Shown here one piece after another: positions 7,508-16,867 of a DNA stretch of 64,000 nt. This DNA comes from Rhodoglobus sp. (lineage in GTDB: Bacteria > Actinomycetota > Actinomycetes > Actinomycetales > Microbacteriaceae), in assembly GCA_025463605.1 (NCBI GenBank), contig JAODAV010000022.1, positions 62,001 through 126,000 on the forward strand. Reading direction: 5' to 3'. The notes beneath the pieces were generated by a model. That model did no database searches. It saw only the letters and a program-made list of their open reading frames with translations, and had not been told where the DNA came from. A program made the translations under genes and the position numbers. Numbering within the stretch: the stretch's first letter is position 1; every line of letters starts with the position of its first letter.

Positions 7508-8966
7508 CTGCCCCGACTACCGCTTCACGTCTGGCCCTGATGCCGTCGCGATCTACGAATCGACCGGTCGTGAACTCGACCTCTGGCAAAAGACATCTCT
7601 CGACGACCATTGCGCCGAGCGCGACGACGGTCGGTGGCTGACGCTCGAGTCGGCTGAGGAAGTGCCCCGCCAAAACGGCAAGGGCGAGATCATCAACGCC
7701 CTGATGCTGCTGCACCTGTTCGTGCTCGGCACGCAGACGACGATCTACTCGGCGCACGAGTTCAAGACGGCCAAAGAGTCGTACCTGAAAATCTATGCGC
7801 TGATCCGAAACACCCCGGCGCTGCACAAGAAGGTCGAGTACTACCACAACTCGAACGAGGACACCTCGATCAAGTTGAAGACGGGGCAGCGCCTCCGGTT
7901 CCTCACCAGGTCGAAGGATGGCGGCCGCGGGTTCACGGGCGACGTGATCATTTTCGACGAGGCGTTCAATCTCACGCAGTCGTCGCTCGCCGCGGTGCTG
8001 CCCACGCTCTCGTCGCGGCCCAATCCGCACATCTACTATTTCTCATCGACGGGCAAGGACACGTCGGAGTCGGATGTGTTCCGCGGGCTCAAGCAGCGCG
8101 GCGACCCGACCGAGGGCGCGCCCGATCGCTCGCTGATCTGGATCTCGTACTCGGCCGACCCGCGCACAGCGGACCCCGACTCGATCCTCTCAAGGGCCGA
8201 GGCGAACCCGGCGTACAACGTGCGCATCTTCGATTCGTTCATCGACGTTGAGCGAAAGACACTCAGCGAAGTCGACTTCATGCGCGAGCGACTCGGCGTC
8301 TGGGATGACAGCAAGGTCGCCGCCGTCATCAACATGGCGCAGTGGGAAGCGATCGGCGACTCAGAGTCCACGATCCCGCTGAACGCACGCGTCGCGATGG
8401 CGATCGACACGTCTCCGGGTGAGGCGTTCACCTCGATCTCGATCGCGGGTCGACGAGCCGACGGACTCACACACGTCGAAGTCATCGACCGTCGTCGCGG
8501 GACCGGCTGGGTGGTCGATCGCGTGCAAGAGCTGAACGACAAGTGGAACCCGGCACAGATCGTGCTCGACGCCATCGGCCCGGTCGGCGCTCTGCTGCCG
8601 GACTTCAAGGTCGCAGGCGTGGACATCACTGTCATCACGGCCGTCGAATACGCACAGGCGTGCATGGGGTTTGTTGCCGCGACCGAGCCGAAGGTGATCT
8701 TCGACGGTGACGGGTTGCCGGTACACGGACCCGACGGGAAGCCGAAGACGCTTCCCGCGCAACTCGTGCACATCAACCAGTCGCCGCTCACCAACGCAGC
8801 GGAGGTCGGCCGCAAGCGCGAGATTCGCGACGCGGGCGGCTGGGGTTGGCACCGCCGTGACTCGACCGACATCAGCGCTCTCGTCTCCGTGACGCTCGCG
8901 TTCTTCGCCCACACCCGCACCAACGTGGACGCCCCCACTAACTCGCTCATGTTCTTCGGACGTTAG
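7422..8966 (+). CDS. Terminase large subunit
   Basis: ORF with EEVPRQNGKGEIINALMLLHLFVLG, DVIIFDEAFNL Walker B, AIDTSPGEAF nuclease region; ATG 7422 with GGGCGAGGGGG upstream. Confidence 0.92.
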   Translation: MSVTTSRKNASVTSPPVLVTGRQTPRVRSCPDYRFTSGPDAVAIYESTGRELDLWQKTSLDDHCAERDDGRWLTLESAEEVPRQNGKGEIINALMLLHLFVLGTQTTIYSAHEFKTAKESYLKIYALIRNTPALHKKVEYYHNSNEDTSIKLKTGQRLRFLTRSKDGGRGFTGDVIIFDEAFNLTQSSLAAVLPTLSSRPNPHIYYFSSTGKDTSESDVFRGLKQRGDPTEGAPDRSLIWISYSADPRTADPDSILSRAEANPAYNVRIFDSFIDVERKTLSEVDFMRERLGVWDDSKVAAVINMAQWEAIGDSESTIPLNARVAMAIDTSPGEAFTSISIAGRRADGLTHVEVIDRRRGTGWVVDRVQELNDKWNPAQIVLDAIGPVGALLPDFKVAGVDITVITAVEYAQACMGFVAATEPKVIFDGDGLPVHGPDGKPKTLPAQLVHINQSPLTNAAEVGRKREIRDAGGWGWHRRDSTDISALVSVTLAFFAHTRTNVDAPTNSLMFFGR

Positions 8967-8975
8967 GAGCCCTTC

Positions 8976-10361
8976 ATGGCTGCATCTGCCCTGACTTTGC
9001 TCCGTCTCACCGACGACGAGCGCGCCGTGCTCGGCGAGCTGCAACGCAGGGTATTCGCGTCGCGGCCGAAGGACATCAAGCACGAGCGCTACTACCAAGG
9101 GCGCCAGCGTCTCGCGCTGCTCGGCATCGCGGTGCCGCCCGAGCTGGCGGGGTTCGAGACGGTCGTGAACTGGCCGCGCGTCGGTGTCGACGAGATCGAG
9201 CACCGCATGGACGTGCGCGCGTTCGTGCGTCCGGGCAACGACAAGGCCGACGAGGAACTGCGTGAGGCCGCCGAGGCGAACAACCTCGACTCTGAGTTCC
9301 CGCTGCTGCACCGCCAGACACTCAAGCTCGGCCGCGGATTCGCGTCGGTCTCGACGAATCCTGACGACAAGGACATGCCCCACATCACGGTCGAGTCCTC
9401 TCGCGAGATCGCCGTGACCGTCGACACGCGCACCCGCACCATCACGGCGGCGCTGCGGCTCTACAAGTCTGACGGCGCGTTCGTCATGTTCAACCGCGCC
9501 ACCCTGTACCTGCCGAACACCACTCTCTGGCTCGAGACCGGAGGCCCGGGCGGGTGGAAGGTCGTCGACCGCGACGACCACAACCTCGGCCGCGTCGCCA
9601 TCGTCATCTACCTCAACCGCCGCGAGATCGGCGACTGGCTCGGCGAGTCGGAGATGACGGATCTCATGCCGATCACCGACGCGGCTGCCCGTTCCCTGAC
9701 GAACCTCCAGCTCGCGCAGGAAACGCACGCTGTCCCGCCGCGGTATGTCCTCGGCATCACCAAGGGCGACTTCGTCGACAAGGACGGTAAGCAACTCCCC
9801 GCATGGGAGGCGTACTACGACCGGTTCATGGCGACCGCGAACAAGGATGCCAAGATCGGCCAGCTCGACCAGGCGGACCTCTCCAACTTCCACGACACCG
9901 TGATGTTTTACGGCAAGCTCGCGTCGAGCGTCTCTGGGCTTCCGACCCGTTACTTCGGCGACAACCCGGCCAACCCCGCGACCGAGGGCGCGATCCGCGC
10001 CGACGAGTCACGCCTGATCAAGAACACCGAGCGGAAGATGTCCGACGCCGGCTCGCAGCACGGCCTGCTCATGGCGCTGTGGTTGCGATTCAAGACGGGC
10101 GAGTGGGTCGACGGCAACCGTGTCTCGACGCTCTGGTACGACGCTGGAACCCCGACGTTCTCGCAGCGCGCGGACGCTCTGCAGAAGCTCGCGGGAGGCA
10201 AGCCGCTGATCTCTCGCGAGGGTGCGTGGGATGAACTCGGGTGGAGTGAAGCGCGCAAGGATCGCGAGCGCGGCTACTTCGAGGCCGAGGACCAGGACCC
10301 GCAGATTACGGCGGCGAACCGGAAGCTGGCGGAGCTTGCAGCCCCTCCGGTCGTCCCTTAG
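8976..10361 (+). CDS. Phage portal protein (SPP1 gp6-like)
   Basis: Long ORF after TerL; RYYQGRQRL.., NWPRVGVDEIEHRMDVRAFV, SGLPTRYFGDNPANPATEGAIRADESRLIKNTERK. Confidence 0.9.
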   Translation: MAASALTLLRLTDDERAVLGELQRRVFASRPKDIKHERYYQGRQRLALLGIAVPPELAGFETVVNWPRVGVDEIEHRMDVRAFVRPGNDKADEELREAAEANNLDSEFPLLHRQTLKLGRGFASVSTNPDDKDMPHITVESSREIAVTVDTRTRTITAALRLYKSDGAFVMFNRATLYLPNTTLWLETGGPGGWKVVDRDDHNLGRVAIVIYLNRREIGDWLGESEMTDLMPITDAAARSLTNLQLAQETHAVPPRYVLGITKGDFVDKDGKQLPAWEAYYDRFMATANKDAKIGQLDQADLSNFHDTVMFYGKLASSVSGLPTRYFGDNPANPATEGAIRADESRLIKNTERKMSDAGSQHGLLMALWLRFKTGEWVDGNRVSTLWYDAGTPTFSQRADALQKLAGGKPLISREGAWDELGWSEARKDRERGYFEAEDQDPQITAANRKLAELAAPPVVP

Positions 10362-12048
10362 CTACTACGAGGCGCAGCAGGCGATCGCAGTCTCGGCGGC
10401 GCTGACCGTCCGCAAGATGTTCGGGCGGATGTCCAACGAGTTCGATTCCTCCTGGGCGAAGGTCGCACCGACGATCCTCGAGACCGTGAATCTCGCCCGC
10501 GCGGCCGCCGTCACAACCTCGCTCGATCAGACCGCGGCCGTGCTCGCCGAGACAGGACAAGCCGCTGCCCCGTTCGGCACGTTGAACCCTCAACGGTTTC
10601 TCGTCGCGGCACCCAACGGACAGCCAGTCGCCGACGTGCTCGGCGGCGCGGTCACGCACGCGAAGGTCGCGGTGCGAGACGGCGCGAGTTCTGCAATCGC
10701 GCTCGAGAACTCGTCGAAGTGGCTCACGGGCGTCGTGCTCACGATGCTCGCCGACACGGGACGCTCAGTCGTTGGTGCGGACATCGCGCAGCGCAAGAGC
10801 ATCACCGGATACGTGCGCATGCTCAACGCGCCGTCGTGTCCCCGTTGTGTGATCCTCGCGGGCAAGTGGTTCCGATGGAACGAAGGCTTTCAGCGGCATC
10901 CGCGCTGCGACTGCCGACACATCCCGGGCTCCGAGGACGCGACGGGTGATCTTCGCACCGACCCGTACGAGTACTTCTTCTCTCAGTCGGAGGCCGAGCA
11001 GGACCGGGTGTGGGGGCGGGTGAATGCCCGGGCCGTCCGCGACGGCGGCGACATCTACCGCATCGTCAACCTTGAAGCGCGCGGCCTCGGCACCGCGAAG
11101 TCGGCGGCACGCTACGGCACCCCGTCGCGCACCACCCTCGACGACATCTACCGCACGGCGGGCAACCGCACGAACGCGATCCGCATGATGGAGCAGGAAG
11201 GCTTCATCACTGGCCCGCAGGTGCGCGGCGGAAACGTGATCGGCCAGCGGGAGGGCTTTGGCGCCCTCGGTCGCGGTGGTCGCGCGCGGGCGGCTTCGGA
11301 GGCGGTGCTCGAGGCCCGCGCAACTGGCATGCGTGACCCGCTCAACCGGTACACGATGACCGAGGGCGAGCGGCGACTGTTCGACGCGAAGTACCGCCTC
11401 GATGAGGCGCGGCGCACCGGCAACTTGCCGAGATCCATTGGCACGAACGCGGCCGACCTCTACACGCGGCCGCAGCCAATCACCGCGGCTGAGATGCGCA
11501 CGCTCGAGGACGCCCTGCGCAACGAAGTCGACAAGCTTGGGGATGCGCCTGATCAGGTGCGTCGCCTCGCCGAGGACCTCGGCCTGTTCGCTCGCAATGT
11601 GACACGCAAGCCGCTGCGGGATGCGGTGGCCGGCGTCGGCGGGTCGGGCGGCCGGATACCACCGGTGAATCGGGTCGGTGGCTCGGGGGAATTCGAACCC
11701 GACGAGAACACGTGGGTGCACATCCTCATGGGAGACGACAAGGGTGGCGGCCACCTCTCAGGGCGCGCCATGCCCGGCAAAACGGAGTTTCCGGCGAGTT
11801 GGACCAAGGCCACGATCGCCGACGCGATCCAGGCGGTGCAGCGCCCGTTCATTGCGCGCGGGGAAGCGATCACCGCGGGGGTGTACGAGGGGATCGTAAG
11901 CAACGTCGTCGTCCGGGTGGTCATCAAGGAAGCCCCGACAGGCATCCGCATCGATGCCGTGTACCCCCTGCGCGGCGACGGTGTGATCCGCAACACACCG
12001 ACTGGCGCTGACTCTGTACCGCTGTGGTCTAAAGACCGTCGAGAGTAG
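10336..12048 (+). CDS. MuF-type minor head protein with C-terminal EndoU-like nuclease toxin domain
   Basis: MuF-like PSCPRCVILAGKWFRWNEGFQRHPRCDCRHIP after portal; C-terminus TWVHILMGDDKGGGHLSGRAMPGKTEFPASWTKATIADAIQ...IRIDAVYPLRG matches EndoU pattern (His, His, Lys, Tyr). Exact start uncertain (TTG 10336 proposed). Confidence 0.85.
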   Translation: MQPLRSSLSYYEAQQAIAVSAALTVRKMFGRMSNEFDSSWAKVAPTILETVNLARAAAVTTSLDQTAAVLAETGQAAAPFGTLNPQRFLVAAPNGQPVADVLGGAVTHAKVAVRDGASSAIALENSSKWLTGVVLTMLADTGRSVVGADIAQRKSITGYVRMLNAPSCPRCVILAGKWFRWNEGFQRHPRCDCRHIPGSEDATGDLRTDPYEYFFSQSEAEQDRVWGRVNARAVRDGGDIYRIVNLEARGLGTAKSAARYGTPSRTTLDDIYRTAGNRTNAIRMMEQEGFITGPQVRGGNVIGQREGFGALGRGGRARAASEAVLEARATGMRDPLNRYTMTEGERRLFDAKYRLDEARRTGNLPRSIGTNAADLYTRPQPITAAEMRTLEDALRNEVDKLGDAPDQVRRLAEDLGLFARNVTRKPLRDAVAGVGGSGGRIPPVNRVGGSGEFEPDENTWVHILMGDDKGGGHLSGRAMPGKTEFPASWTKATIADAIQAVQRPFIARGEAITAGVYEGIVSNVVVRVVIKEAPTGIRIDAVYPLRGDGVIRNTPTGADSVPLWSKDRRE

Positions 12049-12049
12049 G

Positions 12050-12316
12050 ATGGTCGCCATGACCGATCACGTCGCACTTCACGACCTGGCACAGCGTCTC
12101 CGCGACGCCGCCGCGCCGTCGCTGGGTAGCGCCCTCGATATGGTCAACGAGTTCCTGTTCGTGGGTGAGGAAGGCGAAGCGATCGCCCTGTGCCTCGATC
12201 ACGCGGGCATCACCCTTCCGGCGAACCTCGTGGCCGACCTCGAGCGGTGGGCGGCGAGCTTGCCCGACCACTCCGGCGACCTGTACCTGCGGCAACTGGG
12301 CCGCGTCCCCGCCTAA
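12050..12316 (+). CDS. MafI-family-like immunity protein
   Basis: 88 aa acidic helical protein directly downstream of the EndoU toxin; FLFVGEEGEAIALCLDHAGITLPANLVADLERW. Confidence 0.75.
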   Translation: MVAMTDHVALHDLAQRLRDAAAPSLGSALDMVNEFLFVGEEGEAIALCLDHAGITLPANLVADLERWAASLPDHSGDLYLRQLGRVPA

Positions 12317-12334
12317 TCCCGCGCATATAGCCGA

Positions 12335-12364
12335 AAGCCCCGACCGAAACGTCGGGGCTTTTTT
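12335..12364 (+). terminator. Rho-independent terminator after the toxin/immunity pair
   Basis: AAGCCCCGAC-cgaaac-GTCGGGGCTT followed by TTTT. Confidence 0.88.
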
Positions 12365-12487
12365 CATGCCCATTTTGCGGGCCCAGTCTTCCTGACCCGC
12401 ACGGGTCATGGATCACCAGAAACACCAACGCCGAAGGCCGCACGGCCGCTACTCGGCATTCCCGCACGGGAGAGGAACAGCACACCC

Positions 12488-13057
12488 ATGTTCAACCTGA
12501 ACGATCACTACAAGCGTCTCGCACTCCGCGGATTCCGCTTTGATGTGGAGCCCGAGCCGGCCCCCGCCGCGCCTCCCGCTCCGACGCCGACGCCAACTCC
12601 CACGCCCGCCCCTCCTGCACCACCCGCTCCGACCGATCCTGCAGAGGACGACAAGACGGACTGGAAAGCCGAGGCGCGCAAGCACGAGGCACGCGCGAAG
12701 GAGCACAAGGCTGCGGCCGACGAGCTCGCAGCGCTCAAGCTGTCACAGCTCACGGCGCAAGAGCAGGCCGAGGCGAGAGCCAAGGCAGCCGAGAAGGACG
12801 CGGCCGACGCGAAGACTGACGCGTTGCGCGCCCGCGTTGCGCTCGACAAGGGGCTGACTCCTGCACAGGAGAAGCGCCTGGTCGGAAGCACTCGCGAGGA
12901 GCTGCTGGCCGACGCCGACCAGCTCCTGATCGATCTGGGCGCCACACCGCCCGCACCGCCCGCTGTTCCGAAACCTGATCCGTCCATCGGGCCGAAGGCG
13001 CCCGCAGCTCCCACCGGCCTCGCCGGTGCGATCGCGGCCACCTACGAGGCCCAGTAA
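12488..13057 (+). CDS. Capsid scaffold/assembly protein
   Basis: Pro-rich N-terminus and Ala/Lys/Glu coiled coil immediately before the capsid gene. Confidence 0.75.
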   Translation: MFNLNDHYKRLALRGFRFDVEPEPAPAAPPAPTPTPTPTPAPPAPPAPTDPAEDDKTDWKAEARKHEARAKEHKAAADELAALKLSQLTAQEQAEARAKAAEKDAADAKTDALRARVALDKGLTPAQEKRLVGSTREELLADADQLLIDLGATPPAPPAVPKPDPSIGPKAPAAPTGLAGAIAATYEAQ

Positions 13058-13077
13058 CGAACAAGGAGTAAAACCAC

Positions 13078-14085
13078 ATGGCAGCAATCACTCTGGCCGA
13101 GGCGAAGAACAACACCTCGGCTGATCTCGACCTGGCGGTGATCGACGAGTTCCGCAAGGAGTCCGTGATCCTCGACAGCCTCGTGTTCGACGCATCGGTC
13201 AACCCGACCGGTGGCGGCGACACGCTGACGTACGGCTACCGTCGCCAGATCACCCAGCCGACCGCCGCGACTCGCGCGATCAACAGCGAGTACGCCGACC
13301 AGAACGTCACGACCCAGAAGTACACCACCGACCTCGCGGTCATGGGTGGTTCGTTCTCGGTCGACCGCGTTTCGGCGGCACTCGGAGCGGCAGGCTCGGG
13401 CGCGATCGCGCTCAACATGAGCCAGAAGATCAAGGCCGCGCGCACGAAGTTTCAGGATCTCGTCATCAACGGCGACACGGCGGTCGATGCCAACGGCTTC
13501 GACGGTCTCGACAAGGCACTCATCGGCTCCACCACGGAGTACAACGCAGCGGTGGTGTCGAACTGGTCGGATCTCGACACCGACCAGTCGGTCAAGTTCA
13601 AGGCGCTCGACGCGCTCGACGAGTTCCTGTCGTTCCTCGATGGCACGCCGACGCTGATCCTCGGCAACAAGAGCGCGCTCGCCAAGGTGCGCGCGATCGT
13701 CCGCCGCACGGGGATGTACACCCGTGACCCGATCGAGGGTCTCGTCGGTCAGGACGGACGCCCGATCACGCGGGAGTCGTACGGCGGAATCGTCTTCGCG
13801 GACCCGGGCGACATCGCCGGTGCCTCGACGCCGATCATCCCCGTGGCGACCCGCACGGTGGCGACGGTCTCGACGACGTTCCTGACCGACATCTACGCCA
13901 TCCGCATCGGCATGGATGGTTTCCACGGCGTCTCTGCCGAGGGCGGAACGATCGTCAAGGCGTTCCTGCCGAAGTTCGAGGAGGCCGGCGCTGTGAAGCG
14001 CGGCGAAGTCGAGCTGGGCCCGGTCTCCGTCGCCCTCCGCGCAACCAAGGCGGCCGCCGTGTTCCGCAACATCAAGATCAAGTAA
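13078..14085 (+). CDS. Major capsid protein
   Basis: 335 aa HK97-type capsid-like ORF; position. Confidence 0.88.
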   Translation: MAAITLAEAKNNTSADLDLAVIDEFRKESVILDSLVFDASVNPTGGGDTLTYGYRRQITQPTAATRAINSEYADQNVTTQKYTTDLAVMGGSFSVDRVSAALGAAGSGAIALNMSQKIKAARTKFQDLVINGDTAVDANGFDGLDKALIGSTTEYNAAVVSNWSDLDTDQSVKFKALDALDEFLSFLDGTPTLILGNKSALAKVRAIVRRTGMYTRDPIEGLVGQDGRPITRESYGGIVFADPGDIAGASTPIIPVATRTVATVSTTFLTDIYAIRIGMDGFHGVSAEGGTIVKAFLPKFEEAGAVKRGEVELGPVSVALRATKAAAVFRNIKIK

Positions 14086-14099
14086 GGACGGTCGACAGC

Positions 14100-14486
14100 A
14101 TGGCAAAAATCACCGCCCCCGTCGAGGGCTTCAACGGTATCTCGGCGGGCACGCAGTTCACCGATGGCGTCGGCGAGACCGACGACGAGAACGCGATCGC
14201 GTACTTCGAGCGCCAGGGCTACACGGTGGGAGAGGTTGCGGCTCCGGCCGTGACCGAGCCGCCCGTGCCCGCGGCATCGAAGACACCCGAGGAGGAGGAG
14301 GCCGAGAAGGTCGCCGCCGCCGCCAAGGTCGCCGCAGAGGAGGCCGCCGCTCTGGCGGCGTTCGAGAAGCTGGGCAAGGACGAGCTGATCACCCTCGCGG
14401 GCAACGAGGGCGTCGACATCGCATCGGCGAAAAACAACGACGAGCGTCGCGCAGCTATCACGGCCGCGCGCGCCGCCAAGCCGTAA
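14100..14486 (+). CDS. Hypothetical head protein
   Basis: Position after capsid; Ala/Glu-rich helical linker and C-terminal helical domain. Confidence 0.6.
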   Translation: MAKITAPVEGFNGISAGTQFTDGVGETDDENAIAYFERQGYTVGEVAAPAVTEPPVPAASKTPEEEEAEKVAAAAKVAAEEAAALAAFEKLGKDELITLAGNEGVDIASAKNNDERRAAITAARAAKP

Positions 14487-14502
14487 CAGGAGAGGGTGCG
14501 CA

Positions 14503-14985
14503 ATGGCTACCAACCCGGCAACGGTCGATGACCTGAACGCCAACGCGTTGCGCACCCTCACCGCTCAAGAGCAGACGGTCGGGACGCGCAAGCTCCGCAA
14601 AGCGTGGGGCATCATCCTGCAGTTCGTCCCGTCCATCTCCTCGCGCCTCGACGAGCCCCGCCCCGAGGATCTCCCCGAGGAGGAGCAGTCGCCCGCCGAG
14701 ATCCTCCGCGACCTCGTGATCGACACTCAGTGCGACATGGTGCTGCGGTTCCTCAACAACCCCGACGGGTTGCTCGAGGAGAAGGGCGACGACTACGAGT
14801 ACCGCCGCGACTCGGCCACTTCGACGGGCGCCGTGTACATCACTGAGGGCGAGATTGCGCTGCTCGGCGCGGGTGACTCGGTGTCGGAGACGGCGTTCAG
14901 CATCAAGCCGGACTATGCCGGCCCGACGATCACGGAGCCTGAGTTCCGCGATGTCCAGACTTTCGATCCGGGGTCGGGCTGGTGA
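14503..14985 (+). CDS. Head-tail adaptor protein
   Basis: Position and size; LRKAWGIILQFVPSISSRLDEPRPEDLPEE. Confidence 0.6.
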   Translation: MATNPATVDDLNANALRTLTAQEQTVGTRKLRKAWGIILQFVPSISSRLDEPRPEDLPEEEQSPAEILRDLVIDTQCDMVLRFLNNPDGLLEEKGDDYEYRRDSATSTGAVYITEGEIALLGAGDSVSETAFSIKPDYAGPTITEPEFRDVQTFDPGSGW

Positions 14986-15368
14986 GTCGCGAGTCGCTCA
15001 TCGCTCGCGGCCGGGCGTTCCAAGAGAAGTCGTTCACGGAACAGATCGAGGCCGGAACGTGGACCGAGAGCGTCGACCCCGAGACGCTCGAGACAATCAC
15101 GACGTTCGCCGGAGGCTACGCAGGTCCGGCGCTCGTGAAGTACCCCGACCTCTCGGTCGACGAGCGGACCGCGGTGGGCCAGCAGTACAGCTCCACCGAC
15201 CTGATCGTGAAGGTGCCCGTCGCTGAGGCGATCATTCCCGAGGGCACGATCATCCTCGTGACGGCATCTACCTCCGACGCTTCGCTCGTCGGCCGGAAGT
15301 ACCGGGTGAAGGCCGCCCCGCAGTCAGGCAATGTCACCTCGCACCGCTATCCCGTTGTGGAGGAATGA
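14982..15368 (+). CDS. Head-tail connector/stopper-like protein (DUF6093-like)
   Basis: Position; overlapping start. Confidence 0.6.
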   Translation: MSRESLIARGRAFQEKSFTEQIEAGTWTESVDPETLETITTFAGGYAGPALVKYPDLSVDERTAVGQQYSSTDLIVKVPVAEAIIPEGTIILVTASTSDASLVGRKYRVKAAPQSGNVTSHRYPVVEE

Positions 15369-15760
15369 TGACCTTAGACATCAGTCAGCTCACGAGCCTC
15401 ACCGCCGATCTCGGCCAGGCGAGCACCAAGGTGATTCCGTTCGCACGCAAGGCCGTCGAGGTCACCGCGCACGGCATCAAGGACGACTGGCAGAGGTACT
15501 CCCGCGAGCACAACATCGACGGGTCGCTCGCGCTCTACTCGCGCTCGATCGATTACGACATGAAGCTCGACACTGACGGCGTGATCGGCGCAGAGATCGG
15601 CCCGAACCTCGGCAAGAGCCAGGGCAGCTTCGGCATCGTCGAGGATGCGAGCGGCGGCGTCGGCGGGTACGCCCGTCACGATGACGAGGCAGCGGTCGCC
15701 GCGAACGTCAAGGACTTCATCAAGGGCGCCGAGCAGGCCGGCGTGGATGCGCTCAAATGA
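15365..15760 (+). CDS. HK97-gp10-like tail component
   Basis: Position and size; overlapping start. Confidence 0.6.
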   Translation: MMTLDISQLTSLTADLGQASTKVIPFARKAVEVTAHGIKDDWQRYSREHNIDGSLALYSRSIDYDMKLDTDGVIGAEIGPNLGKSQGSFGIVEDASGGVGGYARHDDEAAVAANVKDFIKGAEQAGVDALK

Positions 15761-16182
15761 TCGCCGAGTATGACGCTGTGAAGGCGCGCCTCGAGGCACA
15801 AGCTGCGCTCGCGGGCAAGGTGTCGGAGTCGGCACGCCGGAACCCGACGACGGGCGCGTTGCTGCGTGAGCAGTACGTGATCCTGTTCGGTGGCCCACCC
15901 GACGAACTGGGCGACGAGCGACTCGCGTCCCCGCAGGCGGCCACCTCGGATGCGGTTTACATCTACCCCACCCGGACGGTCTCTGTTACGGCCGAGGGCG
16001 CCCGCCTGACGTTCCAGAAGGTCATGGGCCAACTCGTCGGGTGCGTGCTCGTGGTCGCGGGTCGCCGCTGCTACCCCATGCACATGGTCGAGAAGACGCC
16101 GAGCGTCGAGGTCGACCTCACGGTCACTCCACCCCTGTACTTCATCAACGCGAGCTTCGTCCTCAAGTCCGACCGCGCCTAG
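15757..16182 (+). CDS. Tail terminator-like protein
   Basis: Position and size; overlapping start. Confidence 0.55.
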   Translation: MIAEYDAVKARLEAQAALAGKVSESARRNPTTGALLREQYVILFGGPPDELGDERLASPQAATSDAVYIYPTRTVSVTAEGARLTFQKVMGQLVGCVLVVAGRRCYPMHMVEKTPSVEVDLTVTPPLYFINASFVLKSDRA

Positions 16183-16280
16183 AGCGCGCTCCTCGACCTT
16201 CACCGGCATCCCGTCGGTGAATCCGGCACGCCCGGAACTCAACCCCTCGGCCACCGGGGGAAACGAATAGGAGTACTCCA

Positions 16281-16793
16281 ATGGCTGATGTAGCCGAATC
16301 CTTCGGCGGGCCCCCCGCCGTCGACCAGAGCGGAAACCTCACCATCTGGTGGGTTCCGACAATCGTGAACCCGAACGCCCCGACGGTCGCCGAGATCGGG
16401 CACGCCACGGCGTTCCGACTCACCTACAGCTTCACGCCGGGCGGGTGGGCTCTCACCATTCCGCAGGAGAAGCTCCCCGACCTGCGACTGACTTCCCCGC
16501 AGGACCGTCAGTCGCTGGGCAAGACCACTCCGAGCCTCGCCGACCTCGGCTACGTCGACTCGGTGGCGGCGGGTTCCGCTGCGGTGGTTCTCGCGTCGGG
16601 AGGTGCGGGGCACTTCGTTGAGCGCCGCAACCTCTCGCAAGACACCCTCATCGCCGCCGCGCAGAAGGTGCGCGTGATCAAGTGCACCCTCGGCGTTCAG
16701 GTGCCCGGACCGACCGACGGCAGCGGCAAGTTCACGCTGTTGCAGGCCGCAGCCGTGGAGAGCGTCAGCGCTCTGGTCGCGGTAGCCGCGTAA
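16281..16793 (+). CDS. Major tail tube protein
   Basis: Position before the frameshifted chaperone. Confidence 0.75.
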   Translation: MADVAESFGGPPAVDQSGNLTIWWVPTIVNPNAPTVAEIGHATAFRLTYSFTPGGWALTIPQEKLPDLRLTSPQDRQSLGKTTPSLADLGYVDSVAAGSAAVVLASGGAGHFVERRNLSQDTLIAAAQKVRVIKCTLGVQVPGPTDGSGKFTLLQAAAVESVSALVAVAA

Positions 16794-16867
16794 CCGATCC
16801 CTGCCGCCGCGTCTCCACCGGGCGCGGCGGCAGGTCACTCATACCGGTGGATGAACGGTGGACAATC

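Noticed and set aside
8361-9893. 510-aa minus-strand ORF opposite TerL/portal
   Set aside because: High-GC shadow ORF (Arg/Val/Asp/Glu-rich, no family motifs) antisense to clear TerL and portal genes.
12540-12640. Pro/Ala/Thr repeat stretch in scaffold gene as a tandem repeat or CRISPR-like array
   Set aside because: Codon-level low-complexity coding repeat (PTPTPTPAPPAPP), no spacers; no CRISPR array seen in the window.
13042-14106. 354-aa minus ORF opposite the major capsid gene
   Set aside because: Same high-GC antisense artefact pattern.
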